NCBI RefSeq assembly: GCF_900101455.1
Contig: NZ_FMZJ01000024.1
Coordinates: forward strand, 1 to 38,985
Reading direction: 5' to 3'
Length of the DNA: 38,985 nt
Source: Sphingomonas sp. YR710
GTDB taxonomy: Bacteria; Pseudomonadota; Alphaproteobacteria; Sphingomonadales; Sphingomonadaceae
A program made the position numbers and the translations under genes. The notes under the pieces are model-generated. The model did not search any database. It was not told the origin of the DNA and worked only from the letters and a program-made list of their open reading frames with translations. Shown piece by piece: positions 15,924-24,981 of the stretch. The stretch's first letter is position 1. Each line of letters opens with the position of its first letter.

Positions 15924-18199
15924 TCAGCTTATTACCACCGCCTCGTGCATCGTGATGGACGGTATCTCGAACTCGAGCCAGCCCCGATCCTTTCGGACAG
16001 GAACCTGGCACTCGGCGACAAGCAGCTTCGCCTCCCTGCCGGGCGTATCTATGTCGAGCGCGACGCGGATACGCAGGGGGCCGATCGGAAAGAACTCCTC
16101 GATCGGCGGGTGCGTCGTCGCAGGATTCAGGTTCCCGATATGAAGTACGAAACGGCCTGGTTGCTTGTACAGGTTCACGTCCCAGAGCCCTGGGCCTTCC
16201 ACCGTCACGGGCATCGTGTCCCCAGCCAGCCATCGAACGATATTGGATAGAATTGTTGCGTGATCCGGATTGTTCGTTCGCGCATATTGCCGATCGAGAT
16301 CGGCGGGCAGAAAAACGACACGTCCCTTACCGGCAGCATCGTTGACGATCAGTGCGGGCACATCTGTACGATCCACCCTCATCCATGCGTCCTCTGGCGT
16401 GACGGGCGTCGGCGGTACATAGACCGCGAGCACTTCGGCACCGGGTGCGGCCTGTATGCCGTTGAGATTGCTGCCCAGCATAACGAGGTCAGTCCGGTCG
16501 AATCCAGCCAGAACGGGATGCCGTATCGCTCCTGGCATAACGACGGGTTCCCTGGATGTATGCGGGCCTTCCGAATTAGCTCGCATCTCGGGAAATAGGC
16601 GGATGTAATTCTGTCGGGCTCGTGCCCAGCAGGAACCTTCATCGCCTGGCGCGCAGTGAACGCGCCGCCGTCCATCCCTGAATCCGGCCTCTGAGCCGGT
16701 CCGTTCGTGCGCGCCTCGGGGAGAGCATGAGCCTTGAACAGGTCGGCAAGCGCGAAGTCTTCCAGCGGATCTCCAAAGCGGTCGCGCAAACTGGTCTGTC
16801 CGGTGGCTAACAACGCACCGCCATCGGCCACGAACTTCCTGATGCTGGCAACCTGCTGCTGGGTCATAGCGGCAAGGTTCGGAAGGATGAGCACACGCAG
16901 GCCATGCGCATCGCGGTCAATATGGTCGGCATGGAGCGCCACGAACGGGATGCGCGCGTGGGTAAGTGCGTCAACCATGCCGCTCCACGGTTCCACCACA
17001 TTAGGCCCGATGGAGTCGCGCCCAAAATAGAGATTGTTCACCTCGCTCCAGACCACGCCCACTGTCGCGACCGGTTTGCGATCAAACAGATATGGCTCGT
17101 TCTTGCGGTGCCAGTCATAGACGGGTCCCACGATGTCGTATCGGCGCTTGTCTTCGTTATAAGCGGAGATCGTGTGCCACCACGGCACCAGTCCGCCGGC
17201 GACAGCGGCATGGATATAGGCCTGCGTCTCGACAAGGGGCGCCGAAGCCAGTCGCCCGAAGTAGAGCGACTGCGCCGCAGCAACAGGACGGCTCCAGCCC
17301 ATAAGGCCGTTGAAGATCTTGCCGGCCGTGCTGTTCTCGGCCAGTGACTCCCCTTCGCTGCGAAATTGGTGATCGAGCATCAGCATCTTGGCACGGTCGG
17401 CGATCTTGCGGCTGTCGCGCGCGGCAACTGTTCCCACAAGCTGGCCGATCCACAGGCAGTCCGCCCCGCCGTAGCGGCGGGTCACGGCATTCTGGAAATC
17501 CCACATTGCGACCACCTGATCGCTGTTCCACTCTACCCACGTCCGATAGACTTGATCGTTCCAGTCCGCTGACTTCGGTAGCGTCTGACCGGTCTTCTGC
17601 CGGAAGAGCGAAGTGCAGGTTGGGCAATAGCAAATCTCGTAATTGGCGCCCCAACCGCTGATGGAGAAGCCGTCCGGCTTGTAATCCGTCGCGATCTCCT
17701 TGAGAATTTTCGGCCAGTAATCGTAGATGAATGGGCCATTCATGCAGGGATTGCCCGGACGTCCCTGGCTATCGACACTGGCCCAATCAGGATGCGCAGC
17801 CAGCAATGCCTTGTTGTCGTCGCCAATCTTGTAGCGCAGGCGGGCAACCAGTGCGATGCCGTCATCCCGGCAGACCTTGGCGAGATCCCCGAACAAGTCG
17901 CGTCCCGCGAGGAATGTGCTGCGCGGAAGGAATGGGACGTTGGTGGGGTAATAAGCGACGACCCCCGCTGCGTTGAGCAGCATGCCCTGCGTGCCGGTGG
18001 CTTTCCAGTATCGCCGCCACCAGCCGATATCGAAGTCCCGGGCATCAGGTTCGCTGATGTTGATCTGTCCCCACCGGCGGACACGCTCATACCAAGGCGG
18101 CGATACAGTGATCGCCCCTGCACGCTTCGGTAGAGCAACCGTCAACCCAACAGCGGCCACACCAGACGAAACAAGAAATTCACGACGATCGAACCCCAT
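15924..18199 (-). pseudogene. Frameshifted Tat-exported glycoside hydrolase-like gene
   Basis: Two overlapping frames form one protein of about 758 aa. The 5' part has a twin-arginine signal (FDRREFLVSSG), a TIM-barrel-like catalytic part with PDGFSISGWGANYEICYCPTC (near residue 190) and a GATase-like segment (LRVLILPNLAAMTQQQVA). This resembles hypothetical glycoside hydrolases of the GHL6/alpha-amylase type. The 3' part (frame 15924-16586) continues as HPVLAGFDRTDLV, GKGRVVFLPADLDRQYA and IVRWLAGD, the expected trimerisation-like and beta-sandwich C-terminus. The frames switch around a CCC run (GGG at 16590-16592 on the plus strand). One extra C would restore YFPEMRANSEG. It is either a real null allele or a homopolymer sequencing error. 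Family assignment is moderate; substrate unknown. Confidence 0.75.
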
Positions 18200-18292
18200 G
18201 AGAATTTCCCTTACAAGTGAGTATCAAGATATGGTGCGCGCACGATATACGCCTATTTGATCCACAGCGTCTTGCTGACGGAGCACATCTTG

Positions 18293-18307
18293 TCCTATTT
18301 TATAGGA
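18293..18307. repeat. Small perfect palindrome near the IS remnant
   Basis: TCCTATTTTATAGGA has 6-bp arms around TTT. It lies just before the IS3 remnant and about 95 bp upstream of the broken hydrolase start. It could be an operator or a chance AT-rich dyad. Confidence 0.3.
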
Positions 18308-18312
18308 TTGCT

Positions 18313-18471
18313 GTCTGGGCAACCGATATCAGCTACATCCCGATGGCCAAGGGCTTCGTCTATCTCGTTGCCATCGTTGACCGGTTCAGCCGCAACGTGC
18401 TGGCTTGGCGGATGTCGATCACGATGGAGGTCGACTTTTGTGTCGAGGCTCTGGAAGAGGCGCTGGCCCGC
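18313..18471 (+). pseudogene. IS3-family transposase (DDE domain) remnant
   Basis: About 53 codons match the start of the catalytic core of IS3-family OrfB. VWATDISYIPMAKGF includes the first catalytic Asp, followed by YLVAIVDRFSRNVLAWRMS, which includes the second, then FCVEALEEALAR. Homology begins and ends abruptly, and no upstream orfA, terminal repeats or remaining DDE residues are present. It abuts the integrase remnant at about 18472, so one deletion or insertion event probably joined them. Confidence 0.8.
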
Positions 18472-18472
18472 G

Positions 18473-18670
18473 TGCCCGCTCCCGGGCCAATGAAAGTGAA
18501 ACCTTGGACGTACTGCCCAACCCGAAATCGCGGCGATTGCCGTTCTTCTGGACTCGGCAGACCCAGCTTTTGCTCCCGCTGGGCTGGACGATCAGGAACA
18601 GGCCGTCGCCATCGCCGATCCGACCAGGGCGTGTCGCAGCCTTCACAGCGGTTGCGGAGAGCTTTCCCAT
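18473..18670 (-). pseudogene. Truncated tRNA-targeting tyrosine integrase (N-terminal DUF4102 part)
   Basis: About 66 N-terminal residues of a phage/island-type integrase: MGKLSATAVKAATRPGRIGD, DGLFLIVQPSGSKSWVCRV, GNRRDFGLGS and VSLSLARERA. This is the DUF4102-type arm-binding domain. The core-binding and catalytic domains are gone, and the homology stops where the IS3 fragment starts. The start lies about 145 bp past the 3' end of tRNA-Ser and reads away from it, the usual layout for an island integrase at its attachment tRNA. It marks the decayed edge of an island on the left. Confidence 0.82.
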
Positions 18671-18814
18671 GGCTCAAATTCTCCCACATTGTTTCCCACA
18701 TTTCCAATCGGTTGCCGATGGATGCGAGCGGATGCAGCGGGACGCGAATCACATGCAAAGTCCCGGAAATCCGGGACTTTTTCGATTCGCGGTGGATGCG
18801 GGGGGATCAGGCCC

Positions 18815-18906
18815 TGGCGGAGACGGAGGGATTCGAACCCTCGGTACGGATTGCTCCGTACGGCGGTTTAGCAAACCGCTGGTTTCAGCCACTCACCCAC
18901 GTCTCC
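18815..18906 (-). tRNA. tRNA-Ser(GCT)
   Basis: A 92-nt serine tRNA with the long variable arm typical of class II tRNAs. The acceptor stem GGAGACG pairs with CGTCTCC. The anticodon GCT lies at 18870-18872. The T-arm contains GGTTCGAATCC, the discriminator is G and CCA is encoded (18815-18817). It is the likely attachment site of the decayed island to its left. Confidence 0.97.
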
Positions 18907-19060
18907 GGGAAGGCAGAGCGGGGGCTATAGCGGGGAGTTGGTGGGTGATCAACCGCGTCGGAGCCGGTAATGTGTGAAATTCCGGGCGGCTGTTCATTGC
19001 AGCGACAGCATAAAGGGGCTTAGTCAGTTTTCAGGGACCAGGTTGCAGCGGAGAGTGCAT

Positions 19061-19822
19061 ATGCGGGGCGGATGGATCTTGAGGGCAGGCTGTGGAATCG
19101 CCTTATGCGTTGCGGGGATGGCGCAGGCGCAGGTGCGCACGGTGGATCCCAATCAGGCCTCCGATCTCGCGCCGGTGCCGGCCGGCGAAGCGGCTTATGG
19201 CACGAAGGTGAACCCGCCTGCCGCGCCGGCATCGCCCCCCACTGCAGAGCAGGCTCCCGTGCCCCCGTCATCTGCTCCCGCGGCTGCGCCTGCTGTCCCG
19301 ATGGATACCCGTGCGCAGGCGGCCGATGCGTCGAGGAACGGAACATTTGCGCAGGATGATGTGATGAGCGCCGCCGAGGGCGTCTTCGGCCGGGGTGCCG
19401 AGGGGCTCGCCAAGATCATCGAGAAGATCCTGAAAGACCAGGGTCGCCCCAATGCCTATATTGCGGGGCGCGAGGTGAGCGGTGCCGTCGTCGTCGGTCT
19501 GCGGTACGGATCGGGCACCCTGTTCCACAAGGTCGAGGGCCAGATGCCGATCTTCTGGACGGGGCCGTCGCTGGGCTTTGACCTTGGTGCGAACGGATCG
19601 AAAAGCTTCGTGCTGGTCTATAATCTTTATGATTCCGCCGACATCTTTCATCGCTTTCCCGCGGCGGAAGGCACCGCCTATGTCGTCGGCGGGTTCACGG
19701 CCAGCTATTTGCGGCGTGGCGATGTGGTGCTGATCCCGATCCGGCTTGGGGTGGGCTGGCGCCTTGGTGTCAATGTTGGATATATGAATATTACACGTAA
19801 ATCCAAATGGTTGCCATTCTAA
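19061..19822 (+). CDS. eipA: DUF1134 / EipA-like envelope protein
   Basis: A 253-aa exported protein with a signal peptide (MRGGWILRAGCGIALCVAGMAQAQ), a Pro/Ala-rich linker and a C-terminal DUF1134 domain. Domain signatures are YGSGTLFHKVEGQ, FWTGPSLGFDLGANGSKSFVLVYNLY, GTAYVVGGFTASY and PIRLGVGWRLGVNVGYMN. The family includes EipA, a periplasmic envelope-integrity protein conserved in Alphaproteobacteria. GGAGAG five bases before the ATG at 19061 supports this start over the upstream ATG at 18974, which would bury the signal. It ends 12 bp from the convergent pgeF stop. Confidence 0.9.
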   Translation: MRGGWILRAGCGIALCVAGMAQAQVRTVDPNQASDLAPVPAGEAAYGTKVNPPAAPASPPTAEQAPVPPSSAPAAAPAVPMDTRAQAADASRNGTFAQDDVMSAAEGVFGRGAEGLAKIIEKILKDQGRPNAYIAGREVSGAVVVGLRYGSGTLFHKVEGQMPIFWTGPSLGFDLGANGSKSFVLVYNLYDSADIFHRFPAAEGTAYVVGGFTASYLRRGDVVLIPIRLGVGWRLGVNVGYMNITRKSKWLPF

Positions 19823-19834
19823 GCTTGCAGTAAA

Positions 19835-20605
19835 CTAGAACGAAAGCCCGATCAACGCGATCTGGCGGCCATAGCCGGGTTCGCCGCGATGGGTGGCCCG
19901 GCGGAAACTGAAGAAGCGCTGTTCCTGGGCATAGGTGTCCTGCCCGAGGGCGATGACGGTCGACAGGCCGGCGGCGGCGAGCCGATGGGCGACATAGGCT
20001 TCGATATCGAACTGGAAATGGTCGGCGCGCCGCCCGGCGGCGAAGAAGCGCTCATTTGCCGGATCGTCTGATTCGAACCGCCGGGCGAATGCCGCATCCA
20101 CTTCGTAGCTGGCGCGGGCGATGCACGGGCCGATCGCCGCAACAATCCGGCTGCGATCGGCGCCGAGCGCTTCCATCGCCTTAACGCTGGTGTCGGTGAC
20201 ACCGGACAATGCGCCCTTCCAGCCCGCATGGGCGGCCCCGACGACGCCGGCCTCGCGATCGGCCAGCAGCACGGGCACGCAATCGGCGGTCAGGATGCCG
20301 AGCAGTAAACCAGGCCGGTCGGTAACCAGCGCATCGGCATGCGGGCGCGCATCGTCGGCGATGGCATAAGCGACCGTGACGACATCGGGCGAGTGAACCT
20401 GATGCACCGTCACCAGATCGAAGCCCGGCGCGACGGCCGCCATCGCGCGACGGCGATTCTCGGCGATCGCGGCGCGATCGTCATCCGACCCTAGGCCTAC
20501 GTTCAGGCCGGCATGGATGCCCGTCGAAACGCCGCCCTCGCGGCCGAGAAAACCATGGGGCAGGGGGCTCAGCGCGTCGACGCGCAGCGGGGAGAGTGTG
20601 GTCAT
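19835..20605 (-). CDS. pgeF: Peptidoglycan editing factor PgeF (laccase-domain)
   Basis: A 256-aa cytosolic protein of the YfiH/DUF152 family. Metal-site motifs are VHQVHSPDV, TADCVPVLLAD and HAGWKGALSG, followed by GPCIARASYEV. The family removes mis-incorporated amino acids from cell-wall precursors and has copper-oxidase-like folds. The length is typical. It lies 30 bp downstream of the methyltransferase gene and forms a minus-strand block with lgt, a common alphaproteobacterial arrangement. Confidence 0.95.
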   Translation of the reverse strand: MTTLSPLRVDALSPLPHGFLGREGGVSTGIHAGLNVGLGSDDDRAAIAENRRRAMAAVAPGFDLVTVHQVHSPDVVTVAYAIADDARPHADALVTDRPGLLLGILTADCVPVLLADREAGVVGAAHAGWKGALSGVTDTSVKAMEALGADRSRIVAAIGPCIARASYEVDAAFARRFESDDPANERFFAAGRRADHFQFDIEAYVAHRLAAAGLSTVIALGQDTYAQEQRFFSFRRATHRGEPGYGRQIALIGLSF

Positions 20606-20635
20606 GGCAAAAGCCTTACGGCGATCCGCGACCGG

Positions 20636-21691
20636 TTAGAAGCCCGCCGGCTCCGGCCATTTCGGAGCAACCATTGCAAGTACCCTGAACAGCGCGCCCA
20701 TTTCCTCTTCCGAGGTCAGCCGGCGGTGGGCCGAGCCGATTTCCTCGAGCCGATCAGGATAGCGCAGGGCCAGCGCTGCTGCACGCGCCGCAATGCCCAT
20801 CGTGCCGAGGAAATACCCTTGGGAGACCGGGCCGGCGATCCGCGTGCCTGCGCTCTTGCCGGCCTTGGCCAGCGCGCTGAAATCGACATGGGCGGTAAGA
20901 TCGTTGGCGCCGGGATTGGCAAAGACATCGGCATAAGCGTGCGCATTCAGCGCCTGCAGGGTATCGCCGGCATTGTAATCCTCATGCCCGTAGTCGATCG
21001 CCAGCAGCGCCCCGCCCTGTTTCGCGATGCGCCGGCCGAGGGCGCTCGCTATGGCGAGGCCGGACGGCGAGCTTTCGTAGATGCTGCCAGGCGTCGCATC
21101 GTGCAGGTACGCCGGCACCGATGGCTCGGTGGGGGTGTTGCCGGGAATGGGAACGAAGCCATCCATCCCATGCGTGACCATGCGTTCGCGCCACCCCCAG
21201 ATCGTCTTGATATGCTGGGAATAGGGCAGGGCATCGAAAAATTCGTTGGCGACGATGATCAGCGGCTTGTCGGATGGCAGCGATGCGATGTCGTCATGCC
21301 AAATGGCATCAGGGACGTGTTTCGCCTGCAGCGCGCGGAGGACCGGGCTGGTTTCGACGAAATGCACGCCAGGTCGCAACGCCTGCGTGGCCATCGCGCG
21401 CAGCGCGTCGCCCGCCAATGTGCCGCGGCCGGGGCCAAGTTCGACATAATCGATGTCGGGCGCGCCCGCTCGCCGCCACAAATCGGCGATCCAGACTCCG
21501 ATCAGTTCGCCGAACATCTGGCTGACTTCGGGTGAGGTGATGAAATCGCCTTCGCGGCCCAACGGATCGTGCGACGCATAATAGACCTGGTTCGCCGCCG
21601 CCATATAGTCGGAAACGGAAATGGGGCCCTGTTCGGTGATCCGGCGGATCAGCCGTTCGGCCAACTCGGTGGGCGTTTCCATCCCTCTCAT
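20636..21691 (-). CDS. MidA/NDUFAF7-like SAM-dependent methyltransferase
   Basis: A 351-aa class I SAM methyltransferase of the COG1565 family. Motifs are GDFITSPEVSQMFGELIG (substrate loop), VELGPGRGTL (SAM motif I), VANEFFDALPYSQH and LAIDYGHEDY. In mitochondria the homologue NDUFAF7 methylates a complex I subunit arginine; the bacterial role is less certain. An alternative ATG three codons downstream (21682) is possible. It sits between lgt and pgeF on the same strand. Confidence 0.93.
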   Translation of the reverse strand: MRGMETPTELAERLIRRITEQGPISVSDYMAAANQVYYASHDPLGREGDFITSPEVSQMFGELIGVWIADLWRRAGAPDIDYVELGPGRGTLAGDALRAMATQALRPGVHFVETSPVLRALQAKHVPDAIWHDDIASLPSDKPLIIVANEFFDALPYSQHIKTIWGWRERMVTHGMDGFVPIPGNTPTEPSVPAYLHDATPGSIYESSPSGLAIASALGRRIAKQGGALLAIDYGHEDYNAGDTLQALNAHAYADVFANPGANDLTAHVDFSALAKAGKSAGTRIAGPVSQGYFLGTMGIAARAAALALRYPDRLEEIGSAHRRLTSEEEMGALFRVLAMVAPKWPEPAGF

Positions 21692-21746
21692 CGGTATCTG
21701 TCAGCCTCTCCAGTCGCCAGTATAGCAGAAACTGGTAAACAGAATC

Positions 21747-22610
21747 TTAGACTGCCTTGTCGGCCTCCGCCGGCATCGGCCCCAAAGCCCGCTTCGGTGC
21801 CGTCAGCACCAGATAGAGGCCGCCGGCGAGCATCGGCAGCGTCAGCGTCTGCCCCATCGTCAGCCCCCAGCTCAGCGTGCCCAGCTGGACATCGGGTTCG
21901 CGGAAAAATTCGACGAAGAAGCGGCTCATGCCATAGCCGACCAGGAAGATGCCGACGAGCTTGCCGGGTTGATTGCGGGCGTTCGTCTTCCAGAAGAAGA
22001 ACGCGAGCAGCAGACCGAGGACGAGGCCTTCGAGCCCGGCCTCGTAAAGCTGGCTCGGATGGCGGGGCAGGTCGCCGGCGTCATGGCTGGGAAAGACGAC
22101 CGCCCATGGCACGTTGGTCGGGCGGCCCCACAATTCGCCGTTGATGAAGTTGGCGATCCGGCCGAAGAACAGGCCGAATGGCGCGCAGCAGGCCACATAA
22201 TCGTGGACGCGCAGCCAGTTGAGCTTTTCCTTGCGCGCCAGCAGGATGATTCCTGCGGTTACGCCCAGCGCGCCGCCGTGGAATGACATGCCGCCTTCCC
22301 AGAGCTTCAATATATCGATCGGATTGCGCAATATATCGGGCTGATAGAAGAAGACATAGGCCAGCCGGCCGCCGACCAATATGCCCATCGTCGCATAGAA
22401 AACGAAATCGTCGGCATGGCGTCGCGCCATCGGCGCATTCGGCTGGGCCAGCAATTTGAGCAGATAGGCGTAGCCGATCAGGATGCCGGCAATATAAGCG
22501 AGCGAGTACCAGCGGATCTGTAGCAGGCCGAGATCAAGAGCAATGGGATTGAGTCCCAGATCGGTAAAGTGGAATGCCGAACCGGCATCGGCGAGAACGG
22601 GCAGGATCAA
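21747..22610 (-). CDS. lgt: Prolipoprotein diacylglyceryl transferase
   Basis: A 287-aa polytopic inner-membrane enzyme that moves diacylglycerol from phosphatidylglycerol to the lipobox cysteine of prolipoproteins. Signatures include [34 protein letters not shown], and the Lgt motif [26 protein letters not shown] and [10 protein letters not shown] complete the family pattern. Length is normal. It is the first gene of the lgt / methyltransferase / pgeF block and diverges from the molybdopterin oxidoreductase gene across 118 bp. Confidence 0.97.
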   Translation of the reverse strand: MILPVLADAGSAFHFTDLGLNPIALDLGLLQIRWYSLAYIAGILIGYAYLLKLLAQPNAPMARRHADDFVFYATMGILVGGRLAYVFFYQPDILRNPIDILKLWEGGMSFHGGALGVTAGIILLARKEKLNWLRVHDYVACCAPFGLFFGRIANFINGELWGRPTNVPWAVVFPSHDAGDLPRHPSQLYEAGLEGLVLGLLLAFFFWKTNARNQPGKLVGIFLVGYGMSRFFVEFFREPDVQLGTLSWGLTMGQTLTLPMLAGGLYLVLTAPKRALGPMPAEADKAV

Positions 22611-22728
22611 GGCGTTTCCCCGGAAAATTCGCGCCCCGCATAGCCGTATATCGAGGGCATCGGAAGGGTGCCTGCGATATTGATCCGAAACGCTGGCTTA
22701 TGGGCCGGGGCCGGCATATCATGACGGC

Positions 22729-24981
22729 ATGCATGGGCGGATCGCAATCGACAGTGAACCGGAACAGAAACGCCAGGGGCTTACCCGGCGCCATTTGCTG
22801 GTCGGCGGCGGTGCGGCCACCGGGCTGCTGGTCGGGTGGGCAATCTGGCCGCGGAGCTATGAGCCCAATCTGGTTGCGGCCCCGGGCGAATCGATCTTCA
22901 ACGCCTTTTTGAAGATCGGTAGTGACGGGCGTGTGATCGTGGCCGTACCCCAGGCCGAGATGGGGCAGGGTGTCTATACGTCGCTGCCTCAAATTCTGGC
23001 TGACGAACTTGGTGCCGACTGGCGCACGGTTGCCGTCGAGCCGGCGCCTATCAACCCGCTTTACGCCAATGATCTGCTGATCGAAGAGGCGCTTGAGCCC
23101 AGATTTCCGACATTCCTGCGTGGCGTCGAGCATATAGCGGCGCGTCAGATCGCGATGCGGATGAATGCGACGATGACGGGCGGTTCGTCGTCGATTCGCG
23201 CGTTTGAAGGACGGCTCCGCGAGGCAGGTGCCGCGGCGCGTATCCTGCTCTGCATGGCCGCCGCCGTCCGTCTCGGCGTCGATTGGCGGGCATGTGAAAC
23301 GGCTGCTGGATTTGTTGTCCGTGGCTCCGATCGGTTCCGGTTTGGCGAACTGGCGGACGCCGCTTCACGCCTGCCATTGCCGTCCGTCGTGCCGCTGCGG
23401 CCGGTTGCCGAACGCCCGCTCGTCGGCAAGGCGGTGCCGCGGCTCGACCTGCCCTCCAAGGTGGACGGATCGGCGCAGTTCGGGGCGGATGTGCGGTTGC
23501 CAGGCATGGTTTTCGCCTCGATCAGCCATGGACCCTATGGCGGAGCACGGCCGGCCAAGAGCACTCTTGGAGATGCCGATGACGTGCCTGGCGTGGCGGG
23601 TGTCGTGACGAACACGGACTGGGTGGCGGCGGTTGCGACCAACTGGTGGGCGGCCGATCGCGGGTTGCGCGCGCTAGCGACTGAATTCGAAACGCAGTTG
23701 CCACGGCCGGATGACCTATCGGTACGCAAGGCGTTGCGGCAGGCGCTGAGCGGCGGTGGCAAACGCATGGCCGGGCATGGCGACCTGCCCGAGCTGACCG
23801 GAGCGGGCGTGATCGATGCGACCTACTCGGTGCCGATGCTGGCGCATGCCCCAATGGAGACGCTGACGGCGACCGCGCGCTTCACCGGCGATCGGCTGGA
23901 ATTGTGGGTGCCGACCCAATCGGCGCCAATGGCGCGCAGTGCCGTGGCACGCGGACTTGGAATCGACGAACATCGTATCACGATCTACCCGACGCTGGTG
24001 GGTGGCGGCTTCGGCCGCAAGGCCGAAACGGATGCAGCGATCGAGGCGGCGATCATCGCCCGCAAGATGCGGCGGCCGGTGCAACTTGTGTGGTCGCGCA
24101 GCGAAGATATCGCGCAGAGCCGTTTTCGGCCGCCCGCCTTCGGCCGACTGCGCGGCCGGATCGGACCGGCGGGCTCGATCGCGACGTGGCACGCGACGAT
24201 CGCCGCGCCCGCGATGGCCGCCGAAGCGATGGATCGGATCCAGGGCAAGCAGCGGGGCAGCTACGAGCCCGAACTATCAGCCGTGGAAGGCGCAACCCCG
24301 CCTTATGCGATCGCGGCGCTCGGTGTTCATCATGCTGTGGCGGATATCGGCATCCCGGTAGGCGCATGGCGGTCGGTCGCACACAGTTACACGGCCTTTT
24401 TCACCGAATCGTTCATCGATGAAATGGCGCTCCATGCCGGCCTCGATCCGCTGTCGTTCCGGATCCAGGCCTTGGGGCCGTCGCCGCGGCTCGCCAAATG
24501 CCTGACCGCCGTGGCGGCACTCGGCGGATGGGAGGGCGGCGAGCCCGGGATCGGGCAGGGGCTTGCCGCGCATAGCTGCTTTGGCAGCCATGTCGCGATG
24601 ATGGCCGAAGTGTCGATCGATGCGGGCCAGCAGGTGAAGGTGCACAGCATCAGCGCGGTCGTCGATTGCGGACGCGTCATTCATCCCGACATTGCCCGGC
24701 AGCAGATCGAAGGCGGCATCGTCTGGGGGCTGGCGAATGCGCTGGGCGAAGGCATCTCGATCAAGGATGGCAAGGCCGTCGTGCAGAATTTCGACGGGCT
24801 TGGGCTGCCGACGCTAACAGACATGCCCGATATCCGCATCGAATTCATATCGAGCGCCGCGGAGCCCGGTGGAGCAGGCGAAATTGCCGTGCCGCCGGTT
24901 GCGCCGGCGCTGGCCAATGCGATCTATGCCGCTTCCGGCAAAAGACTGCGCGACCTGCCGCTGAGGGTAGCTGACGCATGA
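22729..24981 (+). CDS. IorB-like molybdopterin-binding oxidoreductase subunit
   Basis: A 750-aa large subunit of the xanthine dehydrogenase family, isoquinoline 1-oxidoreductase beta type. A twin-arginine signal (TRRHLLVGGGAATGLLVGW, 19-37) predicts export. Cofactor motifs include PQAEMGQGVYT, APMETLTATA, TLVGGGFGRKAETDAA and GAWRSVAHSYTAFF. The C-terminal EPGGAGEIAVPPVAPALANAI holds the likely catalytic Glu. The small [2Fe-2S] subunit gene (IorA type) normally found next to it is absent here, as is a cytochrome partner. The ribosome site is weak, so the exact start is less certain. It overlaps hemH by ATGA, so the two should be co-transcribed. Substrate unknown, probably an aldehyde or N-heterocycle. 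Confidence 0.9.
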   Translation: MHGRIAIDSEPEQKRQGLTRRHLLVGGGAATGLLVGWAIWPRSYEPNLVAAPGESIFNAFLKIGSDGRVIVAVPQAEMGQGVYTSLPQILADELGADWRTVAVEPAPINPLYANDLLIEEALEPRFPTFLRGVEHIAARQIAMRMNATMTGGSSSIRAFEGRLREAGAAARILLCMAAAVRLGVDWRACETAAGFVVRGSDRFRFGELADAASRLPLPSVVPLRPVAERPLVGKAVPRLDLPSKVDGSAQFGADVRLPGMVFASISHGPYGGARPAKSTLGDADDVPGVAGVVTNTDWVAAVATNWWAADRGLRALATEFETQLPRPDDLSVRKALRQALSGGGKRMAGHGDLPELTGAGVIDATYSVPMLAHAPMETLTATARFTGDRLELWVPTQSAPMARSAVARGLGIDEHRITIYPTLVGGGFGRKAETDAAIEAAIIARKMRRPVQLVWSRSEDIAQSRFRPPAFGRLRGRIGPAGSIATWHATIAAPAMAAEAMDRIQGKQRGSYEPELSAVEGATPPYAIAALGVHHAVADIGIPVGAWRSVAHSYTAFFTESFIDEMALHAGLDPLSFRIQALGPSPRLAKCLTAVAALGGWEGGEPGIGQGLAAHSCFGSHVAMMAEVSIDAGQQVKVHSISAVVDCGRVIHPDIARQQIEGGIVWGLANALGEGISIKDGKAVVQNFDGLGLPTLTDMPDIRIEFISSAAEPGGAGEIAVPPVAPALANAIYAASGKRLRDLPLRVADA

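Noticed and set aside
16586-16600. Programmed ribosomal frameshift in the hydrolase-like gene
   Set aside because: No slippery heptamer or downstream structure is evident. A simple one-base loss in a C run explains the break.
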